Below, piece after piece: positions 46,290-55,161 of a DNA stretch of 64,000 nt. This DNA is from Parapontixanthobacter aurantiacus (lineage in GTDB: Bacteria; Pseudomonadota; Alphaproteobacteria; Sphingomonadales; Sphingomonadaceae), in contig NZ_WTYW01000001.1 in the NCBI RefSeq assembly GCF_009827635.1, forward strand, positions 1,382,001 to 1,446,000, written 5' to 3'. Each line of letters opens with the position of its first letter. The first letter of the stretch is position 1. Under the pieces are notes generated by a model. It ran no database searches. It worked only from the letters and a program-made list of their open reading frames with translations, and was not told the origin of the DNA. The position numbers and the translations under genes are program-made.

Positions 46290-48092
46290 ATGCGAGTTTT
46301 CAACCTTCTGGCAGGGGTCGCGGCAACGGTGGCACTGGCCGTCCAGCCGATCGCGGCGCAGGAAGTCGATCGCGCCCCCGGTATCGGCTCGGCCGAGAAC
46401 ATCGGACCGGGCGGTCGCCCGATCGGCAAGGACTGGTCTCGCAGCCCGGTCATCGCAGAGCACGGCATGGCAGCCACCGCCCACCCGCTCGCAACCAACG
46501 TAGCGCTCGACATCCTGAAGGCCGGCGGCAGCGCGGTCGACGCGGCAATCGCGGCGAACGCGGCGCTCGGCCTTATGGAGCCGACCGGAAACGGCATTGG
46601 CGGCGATCTTTTCGCCATCGTCTACGATCCGGCGACCGATCGGCTCTACGGCATCAACGGCTCGGGTCGCAGCCCACGCGGCCAGACGCTCGATCAGCTG
46701 CGCGAGAAGCTGGGACCGGTTGCGACCTCGATCCCGCCGCTCGGTCCGCTGCCCGTGACCGTTCCGGGAACGGTCGATGCGTGGTTCTCCCTGCATGAGC
46801 GGTTCGGCAAGCTGCCCATGGCCGACAACCTCGCGCCGACGATCCGCTACGCCCGTGAAGGTCATCCGATCGCGCCGGTCATCGCCTATTACCTCGACCG
46901 GAGCGAGCGCAGTTTTTCGCAACGCGAGGAGATGATCGGAGATTTCTCGAACGCGCGGGCGACATGGTTCGCCGATGGTGCGCCGGAAGCGGGCGAAATC
47001 TTCCGCAATCCCGATCTTGCCCGCACGCTGGAGACAATTGCCGAGGGCGGCCGTGACGCATTCTATCGCGGCGAGCTTGCACGCACGATGGCCGACTACC
47101 TCGAACGCATGGGCTCGGCCCTGCGCTATGAGGATTTCGCTGCGCATGAGAGCCAGTGGGTCGAACCGACCTGCGTGACCTATCGCAAGGGTTACGAACT
47201 GTGCGAGCTGCCGCCCAACAGCCAGGGTTTCGCGGCGCTGCAAATGGCGAACATCCTGAAGAACGTCGATCTCTCGCAATGGGACCGCGGATCGCCCGAA
47301 GTCCTGCATTACATTGCCGAAGCGAAGCGCCTTGCCTTTGCCGATCTGGCGCGGTTCTACGCCGATCCCGACTTCGAGGCGTTCCCCGTCGAATTGCTGT
47401 CGGAGGCGTACGGCAAGCGCCGTTTCGCCGAAATCGATCCGGCCCGCGCCAATCCTGACGTTGCGCATGGGGCGCCCGAACTGGAGGGCGAAGGCGACAC
47501 GACCTATCTCACCGTTGCCGACAAGGACGGCATGATGGTGAGCCTCATCCAGTCGAACTATCGCGGCATGGGATCGGGTCTGACGCCCGACAATCTGGGC
47601 TTCATGTTCCAGGATCGCGGCGAACTCTATTCGCTCGATCCGGACCATCCCAACGCCTACGAGGCGGGAAAGCGCCCGTTTCAGACGATCATTCCGGCAT
47701 TCATGAAGCGCGACGGAAAGCCGTGGATGAGCTTCGGCCTGATGGGCGGAGGGATGCAGCCGCAGGGCCATGTCCAGATTCTGATCAATCTCGTCGACTT
47801 CGGCATGAACCTGCAGGAAGCGGGCGATGCCGCCCGGCTCAACCACGATGGCGGGCGTCAACCGACCGAACCGCTGGACGGGCCGGCGAGCGATCCGCTC
47901 GGCACGCTCTACGTCGAACCGGGGATTTCCGCCGAAACGGTCAACAGGTTGCAAGCCATGGGACACCGGGTCGAAGTGATCGATGACGGCATAATGTTCG
48001 GCGGATATCAGGCGATCAGCCGCGACCCGGAGACCGGCGCCTATACCGGTGCGACAGAGATGCGAAAGGACGGGCAGGCGAGCGGTTACTGA
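46290..48092 (+). CDS. ggt: Gamma-glutamyltransferase
   Basis: Ggt cleaves gamma-glutamyl bonds, mainly of glutathione, in the periplasm. The 600-aa precursor has a signal peptide (LLAGVAATVALAVQPIAAQ), the large-subunit blocks (GNGIGGDLFAIVYD, GRSPRG) and the autoprocessing/nucleophile Thr in GEGDTTYLTV, with PDN and GLMGGGMQPQ further on. ATG 46290 follows AAGGAG by six bases; a GTG at 46275 that overlaps the putP stop is a weaker choice. With PutP it may scavenge amino acids from peptides. Confidence 0.95.
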   Translation: MRVFNLLAGVAATVALAVQPIAAQEVDRAPGIGSAENIGPGGRPIGKDWSRSPVIAEHGMAATAHPLATNVALDILKAGGSAVDAAIAANAALGLMEPTGNGIGGDLFAIVYDPATDRLYGINGSGRSPRGQTLDQLREKLGPVATSIPPLGPLPVTVPGTVDAWFSLHERFGKLPMADNLAPTIRYAREGHPIAPVIAYYLDRSERSFSQREEMIGDFSNARATWFADGAPEAGEIFRNPDLARTLETIAEGGRDAFYRGELARTMADYLERMGSALRYEDFAAHESQWVEPTCVTYRKGYELCELPPNSQGFAALQMANILKNVDLSQWDRGSPEVLHYIAEAKRLAFADLARFYADPDFEAFPVELLSEAYGKRRFAEIDPARANPDVAHGAPELEGEGDTTYLTVADKDGMMVSLIQSNYRGMGSGLTPDNLGFMFQDRGELYSLDPDHPNAYEAGKRPFQTIIPAFMKRDGKPWMSFGLMGGGMQPQGHVQILINLVDFGMNLQEAGDAARLNHDGGRQPTEPLDGPASDPLGTLYVEPGISAETVNRLQAMGHRVEVIDDGIMFGGYQAISRDPETGAYTGATEMRKDGQASGY

Positions 48093-48318
48093 GTTTTTCC
48101 AATGGTTTAGCAGTAGTTCGGCACAATGTTTTACACTGATGCCGAGAAGGGGTCTAAGCGCACCTAGCCGGCCCCCGCCGTCGTCGAGCCGCAGGCAAAG
48201 CGTTGCACCGAATCGCGTTGAGAGCAGCACGCAAAATCGCCCGCATCAGCGTTGCATCTTGAACGTGCCTCGCGACAGGATAGAGTGACGTCCGACACTC
48301 ATCCTGCCCGCCTCGACC

Positions 48319-48993
48319 ATGCCTTCCGCCCCCTTCCTCCGTCGCCTTCTCGCAAGCGCCGTCATCGCCCTTTCGCTGGCGTCCTGCGCAGGCGAGCGCC
48401 CGCGCCAGCAATTGCCGCCCGGCCAGCCGATCGAAACCGCCGAGCAGTCGCGCGAGGCGAAGCTGTGCCTTGCCGAACTCGACCGGACGGGTTCGCCCTA
48501 TCGCGCCCTGCCCGATCGCTATTTCGGCGCGGGCTGCCAGACACTGAACACGGTGCAGCTCGACGCCATTCGCGGCGATGACGGACAGTTCGCCCTTACC
48601 AATCTGGGTCCGGTCACCTGCCCGCTCGCGACGACGGTTTCGCAATGGGCGAGGTTCGGGGTCGACCGCGCCGCGCGCGAGATCCTCGGCAGTCCGCTTG
48701 CTCGCATCCAGACCTTCGGCAGCTATTCCTGCCGCAACGTGGCGGGCACGGCCCGCCGCTCCGCCCATTCGCGCGCCGAGGCGGTCGATGTCGCGGCTTT
48801 CGTGCTAGCCGACGGGCGCCGTGTCGAAGTGCTGTCCGACTGGAACGGCGGCTCGGCGGAAGAACGTCGGTTCTTGCGGGTCGTGCAGGAAAGCGCCTGC
48901 AAGCGGTTCGGCACCGTGCTCGGCCCGGAATACAACGCCGCCCACCGCAATCACTTCCATCTGGAAATGCGCGGCGGTTCGTTCTGCCGCTAG
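48319..48993 (+). CDS. Extensin-like (VanY-type) lipoprotein
   Basis: This is a 224-aa protein with a lipoprotein signal (SAVIALSLASCAG), an N-terminal region with three cysteines and an extensin-like C-terminal domain. The zinc-peptidase pattern is His in RRSAHSRAEAVD, Asp in VDVAAF, and the HRNHFHLEMR motif with two His. Such domains cleave or bind peptidoglycan stems, so a periplasmic carboxypeptidase role is likely. The last four bases overlap the convergent luxR-type gene. Confidence 0.85.
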   Translation: MPSAPFLRRLLASAVIALSLASCAGERPRQQLPPGQPIETAEQSREAKLCLAELDRTGSPYRALPDRYFGAGCQTLNTVQLDAIRGDDGQFALTNLGPVTCPLATTVSQWARFGVDRAAREILGSPLARIQTFGSYSCRNVAGTARRSAHSRAEAVDVAAFVLADGRRVEVLSDWNGGSAEERRFLRVVQESACKRFGTVLGPEYNAAHRNHFHLEMRGGSFCR

Positions 48994-49613
48994 GCGACCT
49001 GCGCTTCCACGCGGATACGGATGGCGTCGGCCGAATGGTCCGCGCCTAGCTTTGCCAGCATGTTGGCGCGATGGATTTCGACGGTGCGCGGGCTGATGTC
49101 GAGTTCGCGCGCAATGACCTTGTTGCTGCACCCCTGCACCAGCCAGTCCAGCACCTCGCGCTCGCGGGCGGAAAGGTTGCCGAGGCGGTCGCGCGCTTCG
49201 ATCATGCGCTTTCTTGCAAGGACATAGGCGCGTGCCTCCCCATCGAGCCGCTCGAGCGAGCGGGTCAGGCTCGCCCGATCGAACGGGATTTCGAGATAGT
49301 CGAGCACGCCCAGCTTGACGGCGACCACCACCCGGCCCGGCTCGGGCGTCTTGTGGAATGCGACCGTGGGCAGCCAGATGCCTCTCGCTGCGAGGCCGTT
49401 CATCAGGCGGGCGAGATCCTGCGCCGGGTCGTCATGCACGATCAGCGTGCCGTCGCGCGGCGGCCGGGCGAGCAATTCCGCGACGCTCGCATAGACCTCG
49501 ACATGATGGCCGAGTTCGATGCCAAGATGCGCGAAGGTCGCGCGGTTGCGACTGTTCTCGTCGATGAAGTGAAGGGTCGAGCGAGCGGGCGATGCGTTCT
49601 GTTTCTGTTCCAT
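48990..49613 (-). CDS. LuxR-type regulator with atypical receiver domain
   Basis: This is a 207-aa protein in the FixJ pattern. The N-terminal 115 residues look like a receiver: an acidic pair (FIDEN), a site Asp in TLIVHDD, and a Thr in VAFHKT. The usual Lys before the last Pro is replaced by Ile (LDYLEIPFD), so phosphorylation may not work normally. The C-terminal HTH (LSAREREVLDWLVQGCSNKVIARELDISPRTVEIHRANMLAKLGA) is complete. No histidine kinase is near. ATG 49613 is the start; it is divergent from the TraR gene. Confidence 0.82.
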   Translation of the reverse strand: MEQKQNASPARSTLHFIDENSRNRATFAHLGIELGHHVEVYASVAELLARPPRDGTLIVHDDPAQDLARLMNGLAARGIWLPTVAFHKTPEPGRVVVAVKLGVLDYLEIPFDRASLTRSLERLDGEARAYVLARKRMIEARDRLGNLSAREREVLDWLVQGCSNKVIARELDISPRTVEIHRANMLAKLGADHSADAIRIRVEAQVA

Positions 49614-49858
49614 GGCAGCAGTTTTGGCGCAGCCGCCTCGGCAATGCACGGCGAACTGCATCCAAAATGAACGTATCGGGAACACAAACCCGGTTCAAAC
49701 GACCGAAACGTCAGCATTTCTGCGGATCTGAGAATGATCCATTCTGGATGCAATCGCATTCGTCCCTTCCCGTCCCGAGCCGCCAAGCGAACCCCCGCCA
49801 CTTCGGACATGAAACCGGTCACCGCGCCGCTCGTTGCATAACCGAAGAGGAGAGAAGA

Positions 49859-50119
49859 ATGGCTGGCGGCTGGACCCGCGACGGCGCGGTACAGGATCAG
49901 ATCGACGATACGGTGAGCGATGCGGTCGCGGCGGCGCGCGCGCGCCTCATCGGTCGCGGTGCGGAATATTGCGACGATTGCGGCGAGCCGATCGCCGAAA
50001 AACGACGCATCGCCCTGCCCGCGACGCGCACCTGCGTCGCTTGTCAGGCAGCGCGCGACGGGACGGTCAGGCAAAGCGGCATTAACCGGCGCGGCAGCAA
50101 GGACAGCCAGCTGCGCTAA
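49859..50119 (+). CDS. DksA/TraR-type zinc-finger protein
   Basis: This is an 86-aa protein with a short helical N-terminus and a C-terminal C4 finger (CDDC, 17 residues, CVAC) as in TraR and short DksA proteins, which bind the RNA-polymerase secondary channel and modify transcription. The long coiled coil of DksA is absent. GAGGAGAGAAG sits ahead of the ATG. It is convergent with the Anbu gene and divergent from luxR. Confidence 0.85.
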   Translation: MAGGWTRDGAVQDQIDDTVSDAVAAARARLIGRGAEYCDDCGEPIAEKRRIALPATRTCVACQAARDGTVRQSGINRRGSKDSQLR

Positions 50120-50126
50120 CGAAGCC

Positions 50127-50151
50127 GTGCGAAGCCATCCGCGCTTCGCAC
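50127..50151. terminator. Hairpin between traR-like and Anbu genes
   Basis: GTGCGAAGC and GCTTCGCAC form a perfect 9-bp stem with the 7-base loop CATCCGC. There is no T-tract, so it may be a Rho-dependent or weak terminator for the convergent genes. Confidence 0.45.
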
Positions 50152-50158
50152 CGCGACT

Positions 50159-50905
50159 TCAGGCGCGGTACTTCGCAGAAAAGCTGTAATCCGGCAGCGA
50201 GTGGAACGCCGTCTTCAGCGCCTCTCCCCAGCTCGACGAGATCGCCTGAAAGTACGGGTCGTCCGCCATGATGCGCCGTTCGAACAGCGGTTCGAACCCG
50301 TCACGGGCGATGACCATCACGTCGAGCGGCAGGCCCACCGACAGGTTCGCCTTCAGAGTGGAATCGAACGAGACCATCGTCAGCTTGACCGCATCTTCGA
50401 GGCTCATCGACCGGTCATAGCCGCGCAGGATGATCGGACGGCCATATTTCGTCTCGCCGATCTGGAAGAAGGGCGTATCGGGGCTCGCCTCGATGAAATT
50501 GCCTTCGGGATAGACCATGAACAGGCGCGGCTCCATGCCCTTGATCTGGCCCGCGACGATGATCGAGGCAGTGAACTTCGAGCGCGTATTGTTGGCTTCC
50601 TGCCGTTCGCCGACCGTCTCGCGCAGCAGGCGTCCGATCTCGGTCGCCACCTGGAACATGGTCGATGATTTGAAGAGGGTGTTCTGCCGCTCGTCAGGCT
50701 CCTTCATCCGCTCTTCGAGCTGGCTGATGACCGTCTGCGTCGTCGCGAGATTGCCCGCCGTCATCAGGGTGATGATGCGCTCGCCCGGCACGTGCCAGCT
50801 GAACATCTTGCGGAACACGGAAATGTTGTCGACGCCCGAATTGGTGCGCGTGTCGCTCATCAGAACGAGGCCGCGGTCCATCATCATGCCGACGCAATAA
50901 GTCAT
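50159..50905 (-). CDS. Anbu-type proteasome-like peptidase
   Basis: This is a 248-aa protein of the Ntn-hydrolase fold. The catalytic Thr is residue 2 (MTYCVG, exposed after Met removal), followed by GLVLMSDTRTNSGVDNIS and later GYDRSMSLEDAVKLTMVSFDSTLKANLSVGLPLDV. This is Anbu, the ancestral beta-subunit-like peptidase, which assembles into rings; substrate and biological role are not known with certainty. It is the last gene of the four-gene run that starts with the ATP-grasp gene. Confidence 0.92.
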   Translation of the reverse strand: MTYCVGMMMDRGLVLMSDTRTNSGVDNISVFRKMFSWHVPGERIITLMTAGNLATTQTVISQLEERMKEPDERQNTLFKSSTMFQVATEIGRLLRETVGERQEANNTRSKFTASIIVAGQIKGMEPRLFMVYPEGNFIEASPDTPFFQIGETKYGRPIILRGYDRSMSLEDAVKLTMVSFDSTLKANLSVGLPLDVMVIARDGFEPLFERRIMADDPYFQAISSSWGEALKTAFHSLPDYSFSAKYRA

Positions 50906-50979
50906 GTCTCACATCTCTCCCGGCGGCGTGCCGCAGAGAATCGGCCGCCGCATCGTATTGGTTCGAACGGAGGGTTGCC

Positions 50980-51792
50980 TTACTGCTCTACCTGCTGCTG
51001 CTCAACGGCAACATCGACCTGCAGTTCTTCGTTCGCGGTTCCGAAGCTGATCCCGGTAATCGGCGCGGCATCGCGATAGTCGCGGCCCGTCGCCACCCGG
51101 ACGTAGCGCGTATCGGGGCTGATGCCGTTGGAGATGTCGAAGCCGACCCAGCCCAGCCCCTCGACGAAGGCCTCGGCCCAGCCATGCGTCGCTTCCTGCT
51201 CGATCCGGTCGTTCATCATCAGATAGCCGGAGACGTAGCGCGCCGGATAACCCAGGTGCCGGGCGGCCCCGATGAAGATGTGCGAGTGGTCCTGGCAAAC
51301 GCCTGCCCCGCTGGTCGCGGCTTCCTCGCCGGTCGTGTCGACACGGGTCGTGCCGGTCTTGTATTCGACGGTATCGCGGATCGCCGCGGACAGATTGTGC
51401 AGCACCGTGACGGCATCATCGTCCTGCGGCAGATTGCCGACCAGCCGTTCCACCGTCGGGCCGGGCTTCGTCAGGCGCGTCTGGCCGAGAAAGCTCCATA
51501 GCGGCAGGTGCCCGGCATGACGGCCGATCACGCCGGCATTGTCCTCCGTCTCGACCGTCCCGCTGCATTCGACGATGACTTCCTGCGCGCCCTCGGTCAC
51601 GGCGACGAGCGTCACCGTGTTGTGATGCTGATCTTCATATTGCAGTTCGGGCGCGGCGTTCTTGTATTCCATGTGCCACTTCAGGATCTGCTGGCCCTGC
51701 GTCGTCTTGGGCGTCAGGCGCAGCCGCTGAAGGGCGTGGATGACCGGCTCGTCGAAGCGGTAATGCGAAGTGTGGCGGATGGATAGGCGCAT
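50980..51792 (-). CDS. Transglutaminase-like protein of the Anbu cluster
   Basis: This is a 270-aa protein with an N-terminal beta domain (RLSIRHTSHYRFDEPV, typical of this transglutaminase group) and a C-terminal papain-fold core. The triad is visible: Cys166 in GAGVCQDHSH, His203 in ATHGWAEAF and Asp219 in WVGFDISNG. It could form or cleave isopeptide or amide bonds. It has no signal peptide and starts 30 bp after the alpha-E gene. Confidence 0.92.
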   Translation of the reverse strand: MRLSIRHTSHYRFDEPVIHALQRLRLTPKTTQGQQILKWHMEYKNAAPELQYEDQHHNTVTLVAVTEGAQEVIVECSGTVETEDNAGVIGRHAGHLPLWSFLGQTRLTKPGPTVERLVGNLPQDDDAVTVLHNLSAAIRDTVEYKTGTTRVDTTGEEAATSGAGVCQDHSHIFIGAARHLGYPARYVSGYLMMNDRIEQEATHGWAEAFVEGLGWVGFDISNGISPDTRYVRVATGRDYRDAAPITGISFGTANEELQVDVAVEQQQVEQ

Positions 51793-51822
51793 GGTGACAG
51801 GTGTCCCGGGTTGGCGGCGCGT

Positions 51823-52767
51823 TCAGGCGAGAAAGCGGTAATCGTTGGAAATCGCTTGGCCGATGGCAGCATTGGTCGCGGAAAAGTCGAGCAGGAATTC
51901 ATGAAGGCCCTTGTCGAAGATGTCCTCGATGCTCTGGTTCGACAGGCGGATGTCGGCCTCGCGCATCATCCGGTTCGCCTGCCCCTCTCCGCCGTGCAGG
52001 CGGGCGAGCGCGGCGAGTTCCTCGCGCAGGGCCGAATGGCAGAAGGCGAGGCTGCGCGGGAAACGGTCGTCCAAGACGAGGAATTCCACGATCCCGCGCG
52101 CGTCGATCTGTCCGGCATTGAGCGAGCGATAGGCGCGGTCGCCGGATACAGAGCGCAGGACCTGGTCCCACTGGCTCGTATCGAGGCTCGATCCGACATA
52201 GGACAATGCGGGCAGCAGCAGGTAATACTTGATGTCGAGAATGCGCACGATGGCATCGGCACGCTCGACCATCGTGCCGGCGCGGGCGAAATGATAGGCG
52301 TGATCGCGCAGCATCGAGCCGACCATCGCGCCGTGTGCAAGGGTTCCGGCACGCTTGATGACCGTTACCGCCTCGGCGACGTCGCTTTGCCCGACCGGCT
52401 TTGCGAGGAGGTCACTGATCTGCATCCAGTTGTCGTTGATCGCTTCCCACAGTTCGCCGCTGATCGCGTTGCGGGCAAGCCGCGCATTGGTCCGCACGAG
52501 TTCGAACATGGACAGGATCGACATCGGGTTCGCTTTGTCGCGCAGGATGAAGTTCCACGCCTGCACCCCGGTATAGGTCGCGTGCTGCGCTTCGAAGGCC
52601 TGCCGCTGTCCGGCAGCAGCGATGACGGAGCGCCACTCGTCCTCGCTGCTGACGATGTCCCGCGTCAGGGCCATGCGCAGCCCCGCCTCAAGCAGGCGCG
52701 CCATGTTCTCCGACCGTTCGAGGTAGCGGAACATCCAGAAGATTCCGTTCGCCGTCCGACCTAGCAT
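51823..52767 (-). CDS. Alpha-E domain protein of the Anbu cluster
   Basis: This is a 314-aa all-helical protein of the alpha-E (COG2307) family. The start MLGRTANGIFWMFRYLERSENMARLL is highly typical. It has repeated Arg/Glu-rich helices (RADAIVRILDIKYYLLLP). It has no catalytic signature and is thought to work beside the ATP-grasp and transglutaminase proteins. It begins 64 bp after the ATP-grasp gene. Confidence 0.92.
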   Translation of the reverse strand: MLGRTANGIFWMFRYLERSENMARLLEAGLRMALTRDIVSSEDEWRSVIAAAGQRQAFEAQHATYTGVQAWNFILRDKANPMSILSMFELVRTNARLARNAISGELWEAINDNWMQISDLLAKPVGQSDVAEAVTVIKRAGTLAHGAMVGSMLRDHAYHFARAGTMVERADAIVRILDIKYYLLLPALSYVGSSLDTSQWDQVLRSVSGDRAYRSLNAGQIDARGIVEFLVLDDRFPRSLAFCHSALREELAALARLHGGEGQANRMMREADIRLSNQSIEDIFDKGLHEFLLDFSATNAAIGQAISNDYRFLA

Positions 52768-52831
52768 GAGGGGACCGCCTTTCCGTGTGCCTTTCGCGCT
52801 TCGGGCGTGGTGAGTTTCGCTGTCGCCATCA

Positions 52832-54259
52832 TCAGTCCTTCAGCACCCAGGTATCCTTGGTCCCGCCGCCCTGGCTCGAATTGACGACCAGCGAACCTTC
52901 CTCGAGGGCGACGCGGGTCAGCCCGCCGGGAGTGATGTCGACCGTGTCGGGCGAGACGAGGACGAAGGGACGAAGATCGACATGGCGCGGGGCGAGGCCC
53001 GCATCGGTGAAGATCGGACAGGTCGACAGCGACAGGGTCGGCTGGGCGATGTAGCCGTGCGGGTTTTCCTGCAGCTTCTTCCTGAATTCCTCGATCTCCT
53101 TCTTGGTGGCCGTCGGTCCGATCAGCATCCCGTAGCCGCCCGAACCGTGCACTTCCTTCACGACGAGGTCGGCGAGATTGTCGAGCACGTATTTGCAATC
53201 CTCCTCGTCGGCGCAGCGCCACGTCTCGACATTGGGCAGCAGCGGTTTCTCGCCGGTATAGAACTCGACGATGTCCGGCATGAAGGAATAGATCGCCTTG
53301 TCGTCGGCGACGCCCGTACCCGGAGCGTTGGCGATGGTGATCCCGCCGGAGCGATAGACGTCCATGATGCCCGGCACGCCGAGCACGCTGTCGGGATTGA
53401 AGGTCAGCGGGTCGAGGAACTCGTCGTCCACCCGCCGATAGATCACATCCACCGCCTCGTAGCCTCGCGTTGTGCGCATCGCGACGCGCCCGTCGATGAC
53501 CCGCAGATCGCTGCCTTCGACCAGTTCCGCGCCCATCTGGTCGGCAAGAAATGCGTGCTCGTAATAGGCCGAGTTGTAGATGCCGGGCGTCAGCACCGCG
53601 ACCGTCGGGCGGCCCTCGGTCATCTTCGGCGCACAGGCGGCAAGGCTCGTCGCCAGCCGGCGCGGATAGTTCGACACCGGCTCCACCCCGACCTGCATGA
53701 ACAGCTCGGGGAACATCTGCATCATCGTCTCGCGATTCTCGAGCATGTAGGAGACGCCCGAGGGGGTGCGGGCATTGTCTTCCAGCACATAGAACTCGTC
53801 AGGCCCGGTCCGCACGAGGTCGATGCCGACGATATGGGTATAGACGCCGCCCGGCGGGGTGAAGCCGACCATGTTGGGCAGCCACGCGTCGTTCTGTTGG
53901 AGGAGGCGCTGCGGCAGGCGTCCCGAGCGGACGATCTCCTGCCGGTGATAGAGGTCGTACATAAACGCGTTGAGCGCGCGCACGCGCTGTTCGATGCCGC
54001 GCGTCAGGCGCCGCCATTCCGCCGCCGTGATGATCCGCGGCACCATGTCGAAGGGGATGAGCCGTTCCTCGGCCGCTTCCTCGCCATAGACGTTGAAGGT
54101 GATGCCGGTCCGCCGGAAACTGTGTTCGGCGTCCTTGTGCTTGCGATTAAGGAAGTGGGCATCCTGCTGCGAATACCACTGCTCATAGTCGGTATAAGCC
54201 TCACGCACTGAGCCGGCTGGTCCGTGCATTTCGTCGAATTGTTCGTCTGGTCCGTCCAT
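52832..54259 (-). CDS. Circularly permuted ATP-grasp ligase of the Anbu cluster
   Basis: This is a 475-aa protein of COG2308, a circularly permuted ATP-grasp fold predicted to make amide bonds using ATP. Typical blocks are FMYDLYHRQEIVRSGRLP, EFYVLEDNARTPSGVSYMLENR (Glu and Asn at the metal site), DVIYRRVDDEFLDPLTF and the glycine-rich GSGGYGMLIGP. The last part (VALEEGSLVVNSSQGGGTKDTWVL) is also characteristic. It heads the operon; the gap of 82 bp to the hydrolase gene upstream leaves room for a promoter. Confidence 0.92.
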   Translation of the reverse strand: MDGPDEQFDEMHGPAGSVREAYTDYEQWYSQQDAHFLNRKHKDAEHSFRRTGITFNVYGEEAAEERLIPFDMVPRIITAAEWRRLTRGIEQRVRALNAFMYDLYHRQEIVRSGRLPQRLLQQNDAWLPNMVGFTPPGGVYTHIVGIDLVRTGPDEFYVLEDNARTPSGVSYMLENRETMMQMFPELFMQVGVEPVSNYPRRLATSLAACAPKMTEGRPTVAVLTPGIYNSAYYEHAFLADQMGAELVEGSDLRVIDGRVAMRTTRGYEAVDVIYRRVDDEFLDPLTFNPDSVLGVPGIMDVYRSGGITIANAPGTGVADDKAIYSFMPDIVEFYTGEKPLLPNVETWRCADEEDCKYVLDNLADLVVKEVHGSGGYGMLIGPTATKKEIEEFRKKLQENPHGYIAQPTLSLSTCPIFTDAGLAPRHVDLRPFVLVSPDTVDITPGGLTRVALEEGSLVVNSSQGGGTKDTWVLKD

Positions 54260-54341
54260 GAGCCCTTTCGCACCGGGATATGGAAGCTGGCGACCGGCCC
54301 GGCTGGGCGGTCCGAAACAATCCCGTCATGAACTTAAAGAA

Positions 54342-55115
54342 CTACTCTTTATCAAGTTCCCCGAGAACTGCCTCGATCGCCTCGCGGCTCTGCACGAAGC
54401 CGATATGCGTGCAGCGCAAAGCGATCGCCCGGTCGCGCTCGGATGGCAGGCCGCAGGCGCTTCGCGGACTGATGACGCCGTCGCGCGGGCTCCACAGCGC
54501 GACCGTCTCGACCGGAGGCTTGGGATCGCAGCTGCGGTCGATCGGCGGCGCATCGACGCTGTGACCCGCCACCGCCTGATAGACGCGCCAAGCGTTGTTC
54601 GCGCGGATGTCGCCGGAAAAGGGCGTGCCCATCGTCACGACCTTCGCGACGGCGCCGGGATGACGGCAGGCGACTTCGCGCGCATATAGTCCGCCGAGGC
54701 TCCAGCCGACGAGCACGACCCGCCTGCCGAAACGGCGATGCAGGTCGAGCAGGCGGTCCTCGACGATCGCCAGCTTTTCCGCCGTGGCGCCCAGATTGAA
54801 CCCCGTACCCCAGCGCTTGACGCGATGACCTGCCGTTTCCAGCGCCCGCGCCATGTAGCGCATCCGGGTCGGATGGGTCGCAAAGCCGGGTAGCAGCATG
54901 ACGGTCTGCGGATAGACGGCGGGCGGGATGTCGATCTGGCGAAAGGGCCTGACGAGCGGTTCTGCGAGCGCGGACAATTCGCCGATCAGCAGCTTCAGTC
55001 GCGGACCGGTCGCCTCGGTATCGACCGGCTCGCGCGCCAGCGCCAGCCGCCGCGTGAGTTCGGCAGCGGTCAGATAATCGGTGACGCCCTCGTTCTGCGA
55101 TCGTGGCTCGGTCAT
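54342..55115 (-). CDS. Alpha/beta hydrolase
   Basis: This is a 257-aa serine hydrolase. The nucleophile elbow is GWSLGG around residue 139, and the later Asp in SPRDGVISPRSA and His in CTHIGFV could complete the triad. A helical N-terminal segment of about 60 residues precedes the core. The esterase substrate is unknown. It is on the same strand as the Anbu run, 82 bp ahead of it, so it may be co-expressed. Confidence 0.8.
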   Translation of the reverse strand: MTEPRSQNEGVTDYLTAAELTRRLALAREPVDTEATGPRLKLLIGELSALAEPLVRPFRQIDIPPAVYPQTVMLLPGFATHPTRMRYMARALETAGHRVKRWGTGFNLGATAEKLAIVEDRLLDLHRRFGRRVVLVGWSLGGLYAREVACRHPGAVAKVVTMGTPFSGDIRANNAWRVYQAVAGHSVDAPPIDRSCDPKPPVETVALWSPRDGVISPRSACGLPSERDRAIALRCTHIGFVQSREAIEAVLGELDKE

Positions 55116-55161
55116 GCGAACCCGTCTCGCAAACGAGGCTTGAATGCCTGCTGAAGAGCAG

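Noticed and set aside
46284-48230. A 648-codon frame antisense to ggt
   Set aside because: Long antisense frames are common in GC-rich genes; ggt has family motifs, a signal peptide and a ribosome-binding site, and the antisense frame has none.
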